Shown here one piece after another: positions 36,868 to 45,270 of a DNA stretch of 64,000 nucleotides (the first letter of the stretch is position 1; each line of letters starts with the position of its first letter). The stretch lies in assembly GCA_947474755.1 (NCBI GenBank), contig CANJJE010000001.1, positions 430,888 through 494,887 of the forward strand, in the 5' to 3' direction. A program made the translations under genes and the position numbers. The notes beneath the pieces were generated by a model. That model had not been told where the DNA came from, did no database searches, and worked only from the letters and a program-made list of their open reading frames with translations. Origin of the DNA: Burkholderiales bacterium. Its GTDB lineage: Bacteria > Pseudomonadota > Gammaproteobacteria > Burkholderiales > Burkholderiaceae_C.

Positions 36868-38394
36868 ATGAAACCCATCTGGATCGTTGACGACGACCAA
36901 TCCATCCGCTTCGTGCTTGAAAAAGCGCTGACGCGCGAAGGCCTTGCGGTCCGCAGCTTCACCAATCCACGCGACGTGCTGATCGCGCTGGAAGACGACG
37001 TGCCGCAGGTGCTGGTGTCCGACATCCGCATGCCGGGCGGTTCGGGCATCGATCTGCTGGCCAAGGTCAAGCAGAAACATCCTGAGCTGCAGGTCATCAT
37101 CATGACCGCCTACTCCGACCTCGACAGCGCGGTGAGCGCCTTCCAGGGAGGTGCTTTCGAGTACCTTCCGAAGCCCTTTGATGTGCCGAAAGCGGTCGAG
37201 CTGATCCGCCGTGCGCTCGATGAAAGCATGCGCGAAGCGGTGCGTGACGAACGACTGTCCGAGATGCCGGAGATGCTTGGTCAGGCGCCTGCGATGCAAG
37301 ACGTCTTCCGCGCGATTGGCCGACTCAGTCAGAGCATCGTCACCGTGCTGATCACCGGCGAATCGGGGTCAGGCAAGGAACTGGTCGCGCAGGCGCTGCA
37401 CAAGCACAGCCCGCGGGCCAGCGGTCCGTTCGTCGCGATCAACACTGCGGCGATCCCGAAGGACCTGCTCGAGTCCGAGCTGTTCGGCCACGAGCGCGGG
37501 GCGTTCACCGGCGCGCAGACCACCCGGCGCGGGCGCTTTGAACAGGCCGACGGTGGCACGCTTTTTCTGGACGAGATCGGTGACATGCCGTTCGACCTGC
37601 AGACGCGGCTGCTGCGGGTGCTCAGTGATGGCCAGTTCTACCGTGTCGGCGGCCACAACCCGATGCGCAGCAACGTTCGCGTCATCGCCGCCACCCACCA
37701 GAACCTGGAAGACCGGGTGAAGCTGGGTGTCTTCCGAGAAGACCTTTTCCACCGACTGAATGTCATCCGGCTGCGCCTGCCGGCGCTGCGCGAACGCCAG
37801 GAAGACGTGCCTGCGCTGGCCCGTTTCTTCCTGCAGAAAAGTGCCAAGGATCTGGGCGTCGAAGCCAAGCGCATCACCGATGCCGCCTTGTCGCGGCTGA
37901 TGCAGTTCGACTTTCCGGGCAACGTCCGCCAACTGGAGAACATCTGCCACTGGTTGACAGTGATGGCGCCGGCCCAGTCGATCGAGCCGAAGGATTTGCC
38001 CCCGGAGTTTCAGACACCGGTGGCGCCACAGGCATCAGCAGCGCCGCCACCGGCTCCTGTGCCCGAGCCTCAGCATGAGGCGATCGCTATCGCGGACCTC
38101 ACATCCGATGTCGGCGGGCTGCATGCGCTGCCGCCCGATGTTCATGCCGAGCTGCCAGCAGTCGCGGATGTCTTGCCGTCACGCTGGCTGGTCGATCTCG
38201 AGCGTGAATCGCGCGGCCTGCTACTGTCAGGAGAACCCCAGGTGTGGGACATCCTGACGCGCAAGTTCGAAGCGCAGCTGATCCACACGGCACTCGACCT
38301 GACCCGGGGCCGTCGTATCGAGGCGGCGCAAAAGCTCGGCATTGGCCGCAACACCATCACCCGGAAGATTCAGGAACTCGGGCTCGACGACTGA
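36868..38394 (+). CDS. glnG: nitrogen regulation response regulator NtrC
   Basis: A 508-residue sigma-54-dependent activator. The receiver domain has D52 in VSDIRMPGG and K102 in YLPKPFD. The AAA+ domain has Walker A GESGSGKE (164-171) and the sigma-54 contact loop GAFTGA (211-216). A proline/alanine-rich linker of about 70 residues precedes the C-terminal Fis-type helix-turn-helix (AAQKLGIGRNTITRKIQELGL). It should activate glnA and other nitrogen genes when phosphorylated by NtrB. Confidence 0.97.
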   Translation: MKPIWIVDDDQSIRFVLEKALTREGLAVRSFTNPRDVLIALEDDVPQVLVSDIRMPGGSGIDLLAKVKQKHPELQVIIMTAYSDLDSAVSAFQGGAFEYLPKPFDVPKAVELIRRALDESMREAVRDERLSEMPEMLGQAPAMQDVFRAIGRLSQSIVTVLITGESGSGKELVAQALHKHSPRASGPFVAINTAAIPKDLLESELFGHERGAFTGAQTTRRGRFEQADGGTLFLDEIGDMPFDLQTRLLRVLSDGQFYRVGGHNPMRSNVRVIAATHQNLEDRVKLGVFREDLFHRLNVIRLRLPALRERQEDVPALARFFLQKSAKDLGVEAKRITDAALSRLMQFDFPGNVRQLENICHWLTVMAPAQSIEPKDLPPEFQTPVAPQASAAPPPAPVPEPQHEAIAIADLTSDVGGLHALPPDVHAELPAVADVLPSRWLVDLERESRGLLLSGEPQVWDILTRKFEAQLIHTALDLTRGRRIEAAQKLGIGRNTITRKIQELGLDD

Positions 38395-38424
38395 GACGGC
38401 GAGGCCCTCTGCGGCGCCGCTCGC

Positions 38425-39198
38425 TCAGGTCATGTCGCTGAAGCTTGCCCACACCGGCGCGTGGTCGCTGGGCCTTTCGTGCTTGCGGGGCAGCTTGTCG
38501 ATGGCGCAGGCGGTGACCTGTGATTTCAGCGCGTCGCTGACCAGGATGTGATCGATGCGCAGCCCCTGATTCTTGCGGAACGCGAGGTTGCGGTAGTCCC
38601 ACCAGCTCCAGCTTTTCGGCTCCTGCTCGAACAACCGGAAGGCATCGTGCAGGCCGAGCGACAGCAGGCCCTGGAAATGGGCGCGCTCTTGCGGCGTGCA
38701 CAGCACCTGGCCCGCCCATGCGACCGGGTCATACACGTCCCGGTCCTCGGGTGCGATGTTGAAGTCACCCACCAGCACCAGATGGCGATGGGCCCGCAGT
38801 TCCTCTTGCAACCACGTTCGCAGCGCAGCAAGCCACGTCATCTTGTACTGGAACTTGTCGCTGTCCGGCGCCTGCCCGTTGGGGATGTAGGCGCCGATCA
38901 GCCGCACGCCACGCAACGTGGCGGTGATCACTCGGGCCTGCTCGTCGCCATGACCCGGGATGTTCCTGACCACCGCCTCGACCGGCTCCCGCGTCAGCAG
39001 CGCGACGCCGTTGTACGTCTTCTGGCCGAACCACTGCGACTGGTAACCGATTGCTGCCAGCTCGGCATGAGGAAACTTGTCATCGGTGAGTTTGGTTTCC
39101 TGCAGGCACAGCGCGTCGGGCTGATGCGTGGTCAGCCAGTCGAGCACCTGAGGCAGTCGCACGGCGAGGGAGTTGACGTTCCAGGTGGCAATCCGCAT
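38425..39198 (-). CDS. xth: exodeoxyribonuclease III / AP endonuclease
   Basis: A 257-residue enzyme of the ExoIII family for repair of abasic sites. The motifs are ATWNVNSLAVR, LCLQETKLTD, the active-site tyrosine region IGAYIPNGQ, LVGDFNIAPED, WWDYRNLAFRKNQGLRIDHI and the final catalytic histidine in SDHAPVWA. ATG 39198 is selected; the upstream in-frame extension contains no similarity. The accessory region starts directly upstream of this gene's start. Confidence 0.95.
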   Translation of the reverse strand: MRIATWNVNSLAVRLPQVLDWLTTHQPDALCLQETKLTDDKFPHAELAAIGYQSQWFGQKTYNGVALLTREPVEAVVRNIPGHGDEQARVITATLRGVRLIGAYIPNGQAPDSDKFQYKMTWLAALRTWLQEELRAHRHLVLVGDFNIAPEDRDVYDPVAWAGQVLCTPQERAHFQGLLSLGLHDAFRLFEQEPKSWSWWDYRNLAFRKNQGLRIDHILVSDALKSQVTACAIDKLPRKHERPSDHAPVWASFSDMT

Positions 39199-39391
39199 GG
39201 GTCCGAGAAGTGCTGATGGATCGATGGGATGCGTTATCGGTGCGAAATCCGGCCAGCCGGAGTGCACCTTCACGCCGCAGCAGGCCATTGTCGCTTGTCG
39301 TCATGCGCGGGCCGCTGCGCCTGAGCTCGGCCACGCTGCTCAAGCTCGTTTTAGCTGCGACATCACTCGAGTGCGAGGTAGTCTTCGCTGA

Positions 39392-39523
39392 AGCATCGCT
39401 GTCGAGATCGACATGGATCACTGCCCGAAATGCGGCGGCGAGCTCAAGAACATTGCAGCGATCCCAGAGCAACCGATCATTGAAAAGATCCTCACATGCT
39501 TGGGCCTGCTGTCAATTGAGTAA
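39392..39523 (+). pseudogene. C-terminal remnant of an IS91-like transposase (left flank of the glycosyltransferase island)
   Basis: After an in-frame TGA at 39389, the frame encodes a short piece with VEIDMDHCPKCGGELKNIAA and EQPIIEKILTCLGL, ending at TAA 39521-39523. This resembles the C-terminal zinc-ribbon end that I recall from IS91-type transposases (HCPNCG..ELKIIAAILERPVIEKILTHLGL). A related stretch (SSATLLKLVL, ECEV) lies in another frame just upstream, so the gene is shortened and shifted. The rest of the 468 bases between xth and the glycosyltransferase shows no gene. Confidence 0.65.
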
Positions 39524-39666
39524 TAGAGGTACGATTTTCACATGGCGTGGTTGTCTGTGAATATCGCCAAATCAATTCTTGAAATGCCGTTTGGAAGGCT
39601 GTTTACATGATGTTGACTGCGAAAAATGGCTCGCCGTGATTATGGTGTGGATGCAATGAGGAAAAG

Positions 39667-40551
39667 ATGATTAATGTCACTATAATAACTCCCTCCTACA
39701 ACCAAGGAGATTATTTGGAGCAGACGATTCAATCTGTTCTGAGTCAAACTTATGATAATATTGAGTACTTAATCATTGACGGCGGTTCTACCGACGGCAG
39801 TGTCGAAATAATAAAAAAATACGAGAAAAACATTGCATATTGGGTCAGCGAGCCCGATAAGGGACAGGCCGATGCGATCAACAAGGGATTTAATATCGCG
39901 AAAGGTGATCTTGTATGCTGGATAAATTCTGATGATGTTTTATATCCTGATTTTGTTGCCGACAGAGTTGATCAATTCCTGGAAAATCCAGGCGTAGACA
40001 TGATTTACGGCGATGTTGATCAGGGTACGGACCCGTCAGTCAAACGGCCTCGCAAGGGAAGGAGTACAAATATCAGGGATATGCTCAAGTATGCCGAGTG
40101 TCCCATTCCGCAACAATCGGCCATGTGGAGGCGTCATGTCATTGAAAAAGTCGGCCATCTGGTTCCGCGGTGGCATGTTGTTTTGGACCGTGAATACTTC
40201 ATAAGAATTGCCGCCAGTTGCTCTATAAAGTATGTGCCGGGTGCGGTTGCCTTTTTCAGATATCATGATAACTCGAAATCTATAGTGGATCGGTTGAAGT
40301 GGGTGGATGAATTGCCTGTTTATTATGAGGCGGTTTTCAATGATAATATATATAATTTGTCTCCGGATCTATTATCTTACAGGGACAGGTGCTTGTCGAT
40401 CATGTATATATGGTGCGCCAAGAGGTGTGCCAAGGCTGGCAAGAAAAGCGAAGCCAAAAAATTCTTCAATAAAGCGAGGAGGTCAAGTTTTTCTGCCTAT
40501 ATATTGGGCCGTTATCTTAAAAAATATTTTTCAAACCGCAGAGCTTCATAA
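39667..40551 (+). CDS. family 2 glycosyltransferase, AT-rich, probably acquired
   Basis: A 294-residue GT-A fold enzyme. The N-terminus VTIITPSYNQGDYLEQTIQS, the sugar-nucleotide region IIDGGSTDGS, DKGQADAINKGF and the metal-binding WINSDDVLYPDF are classical GT2 motifs. No membrane segment is visible. The C-terminal 40 residues are strongly basic. Codon use is quite unlike its neighbours (many ATA, AAA, AAT, TAT codons), and the GC content is visibly much lower than the flanks, so it was probably acquired horizontally. Remnants of an IS91-like transposase lie on both sides. The acceptor is unknown; no polysaccharide cluster surrounds it. Confidence 0.92.
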   Translation: MINVTIITPSYNQGDYLEQTIQSVLSQTYDNIEYLIIDGGSTDGSVEIIKKYEKNIAYWVSEPDKGQADAINKGFNIAKGDLVCWINSDDVLYPDFVADRVDQFLENPGVDMIYGDVDQGTDPSVKRPRKGRSTNIRDMLKYAECPIPQQSAMWRRHVIEKVGHLVPRWHVVLDREYFIRIAASCSIKYVPGAVAFFRYHDNSKSIVDRLKWVDELPVYYEAVFNDNIYNLSPDLLSYRDRCLSIMYIWCAKRCAKAGKKSEAKKFFNKARRSSFSAYILGRYLKKYFSNRRAS

Positions 40552-40561
40552 CTGACCACTT

Positions 40562-40986
40562 TCAAAGAGTGGGCTCTGGCGCTACTACCAGCGTGCGCAG
40601 ATTCGCGTCGGGTGCCAGCACGCCATGGTTCGCACAGCGGGAGTCCGCTCACTGCGCAGGGCGAGGTGATGCGGACACCAAAACGGACCAAGTGCAGCCT
40701 CGGCCCAGGCGCTGCATGAATTCCGGCGACATCACCAGATGCGTCGTGCCAAGGCGCCTGCAGCCTCAATACGACCTGTCCGGCGGTTTTGGTTTGTAAG
40801 CGCTTGTTGGCGAGCGCCGGGCGGGTGAGGTCGCGGCACAGCTGCTCCAGCCCCTGGCGGTCATCGGCGCCGCAGCTTACGGCAGCATGCCGGGCGAAGC
40901 CGATGCCCTCGGCACACAGCGTCTGCCTGGAGCTCCCATCACTGGGCATTGCACCTTGCAGCGTCAGCACCTTGTGGCTGGCGCGC
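40562..40986 (-). pseudogene. degraded central part of an IS91-like transposase (right flank of the island)
   Basis: On the minus strand, the pieces SHKVLTLQGAMP, CGADDRQGLEQLC, LTRPALANKRLQTKTAGQVV, THLVMSPEFMQRL, PRLHLVRF and HGVLAPDANLRTLVV appear in the order expected for an IS91-type transposase but in more than one frame. The change of frame falls near the MSPEFMQRL/PRLHL boundary, and a stop at 40562-40564 ends the last piece. It is therefore a pseudogene. It lies in the opposite orientation to the C-terminal remnant at 39.4 kb. From 40987 to the lipoprotein gene nothing else is clear. Confidence 0.75.
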
Positions 40987-41258
40987 AGGCCTCGTTTGAA
41001 TCGCCGTCGTCATCGGCCACGCACGTCCAGAGGCCCAGCCTCCCGCGACTTCAATCGTCAGCAAACCCGGCCTGCTAACAGCGTAGCGCCGTGCTGCGGG
41101 GCCCGGCCCACCCGCCGCCTGCTGCCGTGACCCGGCGGCAGAAATGGGTGCTGTTCGCACATCACTTCGCGGTTTGGCTGCGCGCTTACATCCGGATACT
41201 TCCGCCGCGAGGCCAAGCGGACCGCTGGCCGCACAGCGGCTCAATCAACTGCTCGAAG

Positions 41259-43214
41259 ATGAAATCCATGCGAACCCTCTTTGTTACAGCTCCCGCTCTG
41301 GTCCTGCTGACTCTGGTGCTGGGCGGCTGCGGTGGCGGCGGCGCCGCGACAGACCCCGTCGGTGCAGTCGGAAGCAGCGGCTTGAACGCCCTGGTGGCGG
41401 TCAGCGCCGAAGGGGCTGGCGCCAACTGCGCCTCGGGCGGCAACAAGATCGAAGCCGGCCTGGACCGCAACGGCAATGGCGCGCTGGGGAAGGACGAGGT
41501 CGCCACCACGCAGTTCGTCTGCAATGAGGTCAATGTTCCTGCCAGTACGGCGGGTTTCGTAGAGGCTTCGGCCGCAGCGGCTGTCAGGGGCCCCGCAGGT
41601 CCCGCAGGCCCCACCGGTCCTACGGGCGCCACCGGCGCCAGGGGACTGAGCGCGCTGGTGCAGATGATCAGCGAACCCGTCGGCGCCAACTGCGCGGCCG
41701 GCGGCAGAAAGGTCAACGTGGGCGTGGATGTCAACGCCAACCAGGTCCTGGAAGCCTCCGAGATCAACAGCACGGCCTACGTCTGCAACGGCACCAACGG
41801 AGCCAACGGCACGAATGGCACGAATGGCACCAACGGAGCCAATGGCACGAACGGTGTCAACGGCAGCAATGGCCTCAACACCCTCATGACCGTCGTGGCC
41901 GAGCCCGCCGGCGCCAATTGCGCCTATGGTGGCAGCAAGGCCAGCTCCGGGCTCGATGCCAACGCCAGCGGCTTGCTGGATGCTGGCGAGGTGGTGACCA
42001 GCAGCTACGTCTGCAATGGCGCACCGGGCAGCAACGGCGGCACAAGCTGGTGGAACGTCAGCGGCAGCGCCGTGCAGGCGCAGCCGAACAGCGGCTACGT
42101 CACCTCCAACGACAGTGCCCCGGTGGTCGTGACGCTGCCGACAAACCCCACCATCGGCGACACGCTGCGCATCAGCGGTGCCGGCGCAGGCGGCTGGACG
42201 CTGGCCCAGAACGCCGGGCAGCTCGTCAGCACCAAGAATCTGGGCGGCGTGGCGGGTCTGAGGTGGACGGCGCGCGATGTCAACCGCAACTGGCGCGGGC
42301 TGGCTTCGTCCGCCGATGGCGCCAGGCTGGTGGCCGTGGTCAACAACGGACAGATCTACACCTCCACCGACGGCGGTGCCACCTGGACTGCGCGAGACAG
42401 CATCCGCAACTGGTACGCCGTCACGTCCTCGGCCGACGGCAGCAGGCTGGCGGCGGTCGTCTACGGCGGCCAGATCTACACCTCCACCGACAGCGGCATC
42501 AGCTGGGTCGCGCGCGAAACCGCGCGCAACTGGACGTCCGTCGCTTCATCGTCGGACGGCAGCAGACTCGTGGCCACGGTCAGCACCGGCTTCATCTACA
42601 CGTCGACCGACAGTGGCATCACCTGGACCCAGAGGGCCAGCTCGCTGGCCTGGCAGTCTGCAGCCTCTTCGGCCGACGGCCTGAGGCTGGTGGCGGTGAC
42701 CAATGGCGGCCAGATCTGGACCTCGGTCAACGGCGGCACGGTCTGGACCGCGCGTGCCTCGGCCTTGAACTGGTACGCCGTGGCCTCATCGTCCGACGGC
42801 ACGAGGCTGGTGGCCGTCGTCAACGGCGGTCAGATCTGGACTTCCACCGACATCGGTGTGACCTGGACGGCGCGCGAGTCGGCACGCAACTGGCAATCGG
42901 TCGCTTCATCGGCCGACGGCCTGAAGCTGGTCGCGGCGGTCTATGGTGGCCAGATCTACGCCTCCATGGACGGCGGCGTGACATGGATCCCCCGCGCCAC
43001 TGCAGGCAACTGGGTTGGCTTGGCCTCTTCGGCCGACGGCAGCAAGCTCTCGACGCTGATCTACGGAGGCCAGGCCTACACCTCAATCCCGACGACCAGC
43101 CTTGGCGACAGCGGCTATCTGCGCGGCAACCAGTACGACACCATCGAGCTGCAGTATCTGGGCGGCGGCATCTTCAGTGTGCTCAGCCACGAAGGCAGCC
43201 TGGTGGCCTACTGA
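41259..43214 (+). CDS. modular surface lipoprotein: cysteine-paired modules, collagen-like linkers, seven 40-residue repeats
   Basis: A 651-residue predicted lipoprotein. The lipobox is LGGC with C24. Three modules of about 48 residues (41-89, 129-177, 205-253) share the pattern GLxxL...GANCxxGG...D.N.xG.L...VCN; each has two cysteines and an aspartate/asparagine-rich loop, resembling DUF7151. The first linker is collagen-like (GPAGPAGPTGPTGATGARG, 111-129); the second is nine G-x-N triplets (178-204). A beta-rich region (about 254-335) precedes seven repeats of 40 residues (336-615) of the form W.aR...NW..vASSaDG..LvAvv.gGQIyTStd, like BNR/WD-type propeller blades. The C-terminus is IELQYLGGGIFSVLSHEGSL. 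Residue 4 (M4) is an alternative start. Function unknown; a surface adhesin or binding protein is plausible. Confidence 0.85.
   Translation: MKSMRTLFVTAPALVLLTLVLGGCGGGGAATDPVGAVGSSGLNALVAVSAEGAGANCASGGNKIEAGLDRNGNGALGKDEVATTQFVCNEVNVPASTAGFVEASAAAAVRGPAGPAGPTGPTGATGARGLSALVQMISEPVGANCAAGGRKVNVGVDVNANQVLEASEINSTAYVCNGTNGANGTNGTNGTNGANGTNGVNGSNGLNTLMTVVAEPAGANCAYGGSKASSGLDANASGLLDAGEVVTSSYVCNGAPGSNGGTSWWNVSGSAVQAQPNSGYVTSNDSAPVVVTLPTNPTIGDTLRISGAGAGGWTLAQNAGQLVSTKNLGGVAGLRWTARDVNRNWRGLASSADGARLVAVVNNGQIYTSTDGGATWTARDSIRNWYAVTSSADGSRLAAVVYGGQIYTSTDSGISWVARETARNWTSVASSSDGSRLVATVSTGFIYTSTDSGITWTQRASSLAWQSAASSADGLRLVAVTNGGQIWTSVNGGTVWTARASALNWYAVASSSDGTRLVAVVNGGQIWTSTDIGVTWTARESARNWQSVASSADGLKLVAAVYGGQIYASMDGGVTWIPRATAGNWVGLASSADGSKLSTLIYGGQAYTSIPTTSLGDSGYLRGNQYDTIELQYLGGGIFSVLSHEGSLVAY
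41790..41870 (+). repeat. nine tandem 9-base units coding for G-x-N triplets
   Basis: Near-perfect units such as GGCACCAAC and GGCACGAAT, nine in a row, lie inside the lipoprotein gene and encode the second linker. Short direct repeats of this type can change in copy number by slippage while keeping frame. Confidence 0.85.
42264..43103 (+). repeat. seven tandem 120-base repeats in the lipoprotein gene
   Basis: Each unit encodes 40 residues beginning at a tryptophan (first at 42264). Units are diverged at the DNA level but keep the core GCC-TC(G/T)-(T)C(C/G)GACGGC and GGCCAGATCTA or close variants. The period is exact through all seven copies, with the last copy slightly diverged at its end. 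Confidence 0.88.
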
Positions 43215-43345
43215 CGTCGCAGCCAGTGCCGCGTTTCGTTCTGTTCGCCACTGAAGCGACTGTTTGCCCGAATGACCTTCTGCAGAATGACCCCGAGGAA
43301 GCGCTCCACCATGTTCCGCCACGACGCCGAGGTCGGCGTGTGAAC
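43208..43345 (-). pseudogene. C-terminal remnant of an IS630-like transposase
   Basis: On the minus strand, HTPTSASWRNMVERFLGVIL followed by QKVIRANSRFSGEQ matches the block after the last catalytic residues in IS630-family transposases (HFTPTSSSWLNQVERFF...). It ends at a stop at 43208-43210, overlapping the last codons of the lipoprotein gene on the other strand. Nothing upstream in the same frame looks like the rest of the protein. Confidence 0.6.
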
Positions 43346-43379
43346 TGACGCGGAATTCGCGGGGGCCATCTGGTTGAGG

Positions 43380-43525
43380 TCGGGCCACCACGTGGGTGCC
43401 CTGACTGGCGATTTGCCGACGGTAATGAGCCTCGACCTCTGCGGGTGAGATGTGTGGCCGACGGGTTCAAGCCGTCGGTGGTCGTTGAGCCACGCTATCC
43501 GCGGCAGGGTTTCCAGATCGTCCTG
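43380..43525 (-). pseudogene. C-terminal remnant of an IS3-like transposase (OrfB end), frameshifted
   Basis: The minus strand reads DDLETLPRIAWLNDHRRLEP-VG in one frame and PHISPAEVEAHYRRQIASQG in another. Together they resemble the end of IS3-type OrfB (WFNHRRLLEPIGNIPPAEAEANYY). One frameshift separates the two. The remnant begins about 20 bases beyond the stop of the SYLF gene and is followed by the IS630-like remnant. Confidence 0.6.
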
Positions 43526-43547
43526 GCAACACGGTCGAAGCCATCTT

Positions 43548-44117
43548 CTACTTCGTCTTCTTGATCCGCGAGATCTTCGTGCCTTCGATGCTCAGGCTGG
43601 CCATCAGGCCCGTCTGGTCGAAGATGAAGGCATAGGCATCATCCTTGAGCGTCGAGGAAGACAGATTCTTTGCGAGGCCTTCATTGGCAACGACCACCGT
43701 TGGTCCGACCCCGATTTCCCAGCCCTTCGTGTCCTCGACGTACTTGACCGCCTTGGGGCTCATCAGGAACACCACATAGCCGTAGGTCTCGGCTCCGGCT
43801 TGCCAGCCCCAGGAGGCCGACACCGAATTGAAGTAGCCGTTGAAGGTACCGCCCTTGAAGAGTACGCCTTCACCATAGCTGCCACCGAAGATCAGTCCGG
43901 CCTTGACGATCTTCGGGAAGACCAGGATCGCCCGCGCATTCTTCGACAGCGCTTCAGCCGTCGGGTTGGTCTTGTACAGCGTCTGAAGGGCCTGGGCGGC
44001 GTCCTTGTTCAGGTCCTCTGCGTTGGCTGCATGGGCGGTGCCTCCCATCATGCCGATCGACAGGGAAGTGGCTGTCGCGAGGATCATCGTCAAGGCGTTG
44101 CGTCGAATGTTTGTCAT
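43548..44117 (-). CDS. SYLF-domain (YSC84-like) lipid-binding protein, exported
   Basis: A 189-residue protein with an N-terminal signal sequence (MILATATSLSIGMMGGTAHA) and a SYLF domain: KNARAILVFPKIVKAGLIFG, GEGVLFKGG, GYFNSVSASWGWQAGAETYG and FDQTGLMASLSIEGTKISRI. SYLF proteins bind phospholipids and, in eukaryotes, actin regulators; the bacterial function is not established. Length and motifs match the Burkholderiales family. IS remnants lie directly beyond its stop. Confidence 0.92.
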   Translation of the reverse strand: MTNIRRNALTMILATATSLSIGMMGGTAHAANAEDLNKDAAQALQTLYKTNPTAEALSKNARAILVFPKIVKAGLIFGGSYGEGVLFKGGTFNGYFNSVSASWGWQAGAETYGYVVFLMSPKAVKYVEDTKGWEIGVGPTVVVANEGLAKNLSSSTLKDDAYAFIFDQTGLMASLSIEGTKISRIKKTK

Positions 44118-44291
44118 GGAGTTCCCCGGAAAGATTGAGTCGAGGAACGAACATTACGTGCGCTACCCGGCTGCGACTGTGCGCCACCGGACACATCGGA
44201 TGTGCGCCGGCGCCCACCCCGCCTGTAGGACGAAGCCGATAGGCCGAGTGGCCCACACTCAGGACTTCGAGGTCCCGTCGAGGAGCGCGCC

Positions 44292-45044
44292 ATGCCGATT
44301 GCCTATGTCAGACACCTGACCAGCCGCCACCGTACGGCGCAGAGCAATCGCCATCTCGGTTTCACGCTGTGTTTCGTGGCCGGCGCGATCAACGCCGGCG
44401 GCTTTCTCGCGGTGCATCAATACACCTCGCACATGACCGGCATCGCCTCGGCCATGGCCGACCACATCGCGCTCGGCGCCTACGACCTGGTCTGGGACGG
44501 TGCCGGCGGCCTGCTGTCGTTCCTGGCCGGCGCAGCCACTTCGGCGATGCTGGTCAACTACGCTCGCAGACACCAGATGCACAGCGAGTACGGGCTGCCC
44601 TTGCTTGTCGAAGCCCTGCTGCTGCTGTGCTTCGGCGTCATGGGGGCCTGGCTCTCGCACATCGAAGGTCTGTTCGTGCCGGTGACAGTGATGCTGCTGT
44701 GCTTCATCATGGGCTTGCAGAATGCGGTCATCACCAAGCTGTCTCACGCCGAGATCCGAACGACGCACGTCACCGGCATCGTGACCGACATCGGCATCGA
44801 GCTGGGAAAAATGCTGTACTGGAATTCAGCCCGCCAAGCGGACCAGCCACCGGTGCGGGCCGACTCGCGGCGCATCGCGGTGCTGTGCGGGCTGGCAGGC
44901 TGCTTCTTCGTGGGAGGCGTGACCGGTGCGATAGGCTTCACGCACGTCGGCTACGTATCGACGTTGCCTCTGGCGGCGATCCTGGTGGTGCTCGCTGGCG
45001 TTCCGGCCTTCGACGACCTGCTGGCCTGGCGACGCCGCCGCTGA
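44292..45044 (+). CDS. DUF1275 (YoaK-type) membrane protein
   Basis: A 250-residue protein with about six membrane segments. LGFTLCFVAGAINAGGFLAV, YTSHMTGIASAMADHIA and MGLQNAVITKLSHAEIRTTHVTG (in parts) are the classical DUF1275 motifs. Bacterial members have no established function; transport has been suggested. It is divergent from the SYLF gene with about 170 bases between starts. Confidence 0.92.
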   Translation: MPIAYVRHLTSRHRTAQSNRHLGFTLCFVAGAINAGGFLAVHQYTSHMTGIASAMADHIALGAYDLVWDGAGGLLSFLAGAATSAMLVNYARRHQMHSEYGLPLLVEALLLLCFGVMGAWLSHIEGLFVPVTVMLLCFIMGLQNAVITKLSHAEIRTTHVTGIVTDIGIELGKMLYWNSARQADQPPVRADSRRIAVLCGLAGCFFVGGVTGAIGFTHVGYVSTLPLAAILVVLAGVPAFDDLLAWRRRR

Positions 45045-45113
45045 CTGCGTCAGTGAGCAGACAGCGGGGTGAACGGTGTCGCCCCGGGATTCGTTCAGTC
45101 TGGTGGTCTCAGG

Positions 45114-45257
45114 TCAAGCCACCGGACCGGCGGTTGGCTTGGTGTCTGCAGCCTTCTGCTGCGCAACGCCCAGACCGTATCTGCGCGCGGTGGCCGCGCC
45201 AAGGATGTCGAAAAGTCGGGCCAGTTTGCGGTCGAGATCGGAAAGAGTGGCTGACAT
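45114..45257 (-). CDS. possible 47-residue protein
   Basis: On the minus strand an ATG at 45257 opens a 47-codon frame (MSATLSDLDRKLARLFDILG, then AATARRYGLGVAQQKAAD). The codons have the GC-rich third positions typical of this genome, and an amphipathic helix is predicted by eye. A GGGA lies 7 nt upstream. It is divergent from the cupin gene, with only 13 bases between starts. I recognise no family; it could be a chance open frame. Confidence 0.35.
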   Translation of the reverse strand: MSATLSDLDRKLARLFDILGAATARRYGLGVAQQKAADTKPTAGPVA

Positions 45258-45270
45258 CGGATTCCCGAAA

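Noticed and set aside
40512..40970. Treating the minus-strand frame as an intact gene
   Set aside because: Its recognisable transposase pieces continue in another frame, so it is a pseudogene.
42264..43103. Regular 120-base repeats considered as a CRISPR-like array
   Set aside because: The units are coding, in frame, without spacers, and diverged as protein repeats.
43452..44138. 228-codon plus-strand frame opposite the SYLF gene
   Set aside because: It is the antisense of a gene with a signal peptide and a clear domain.
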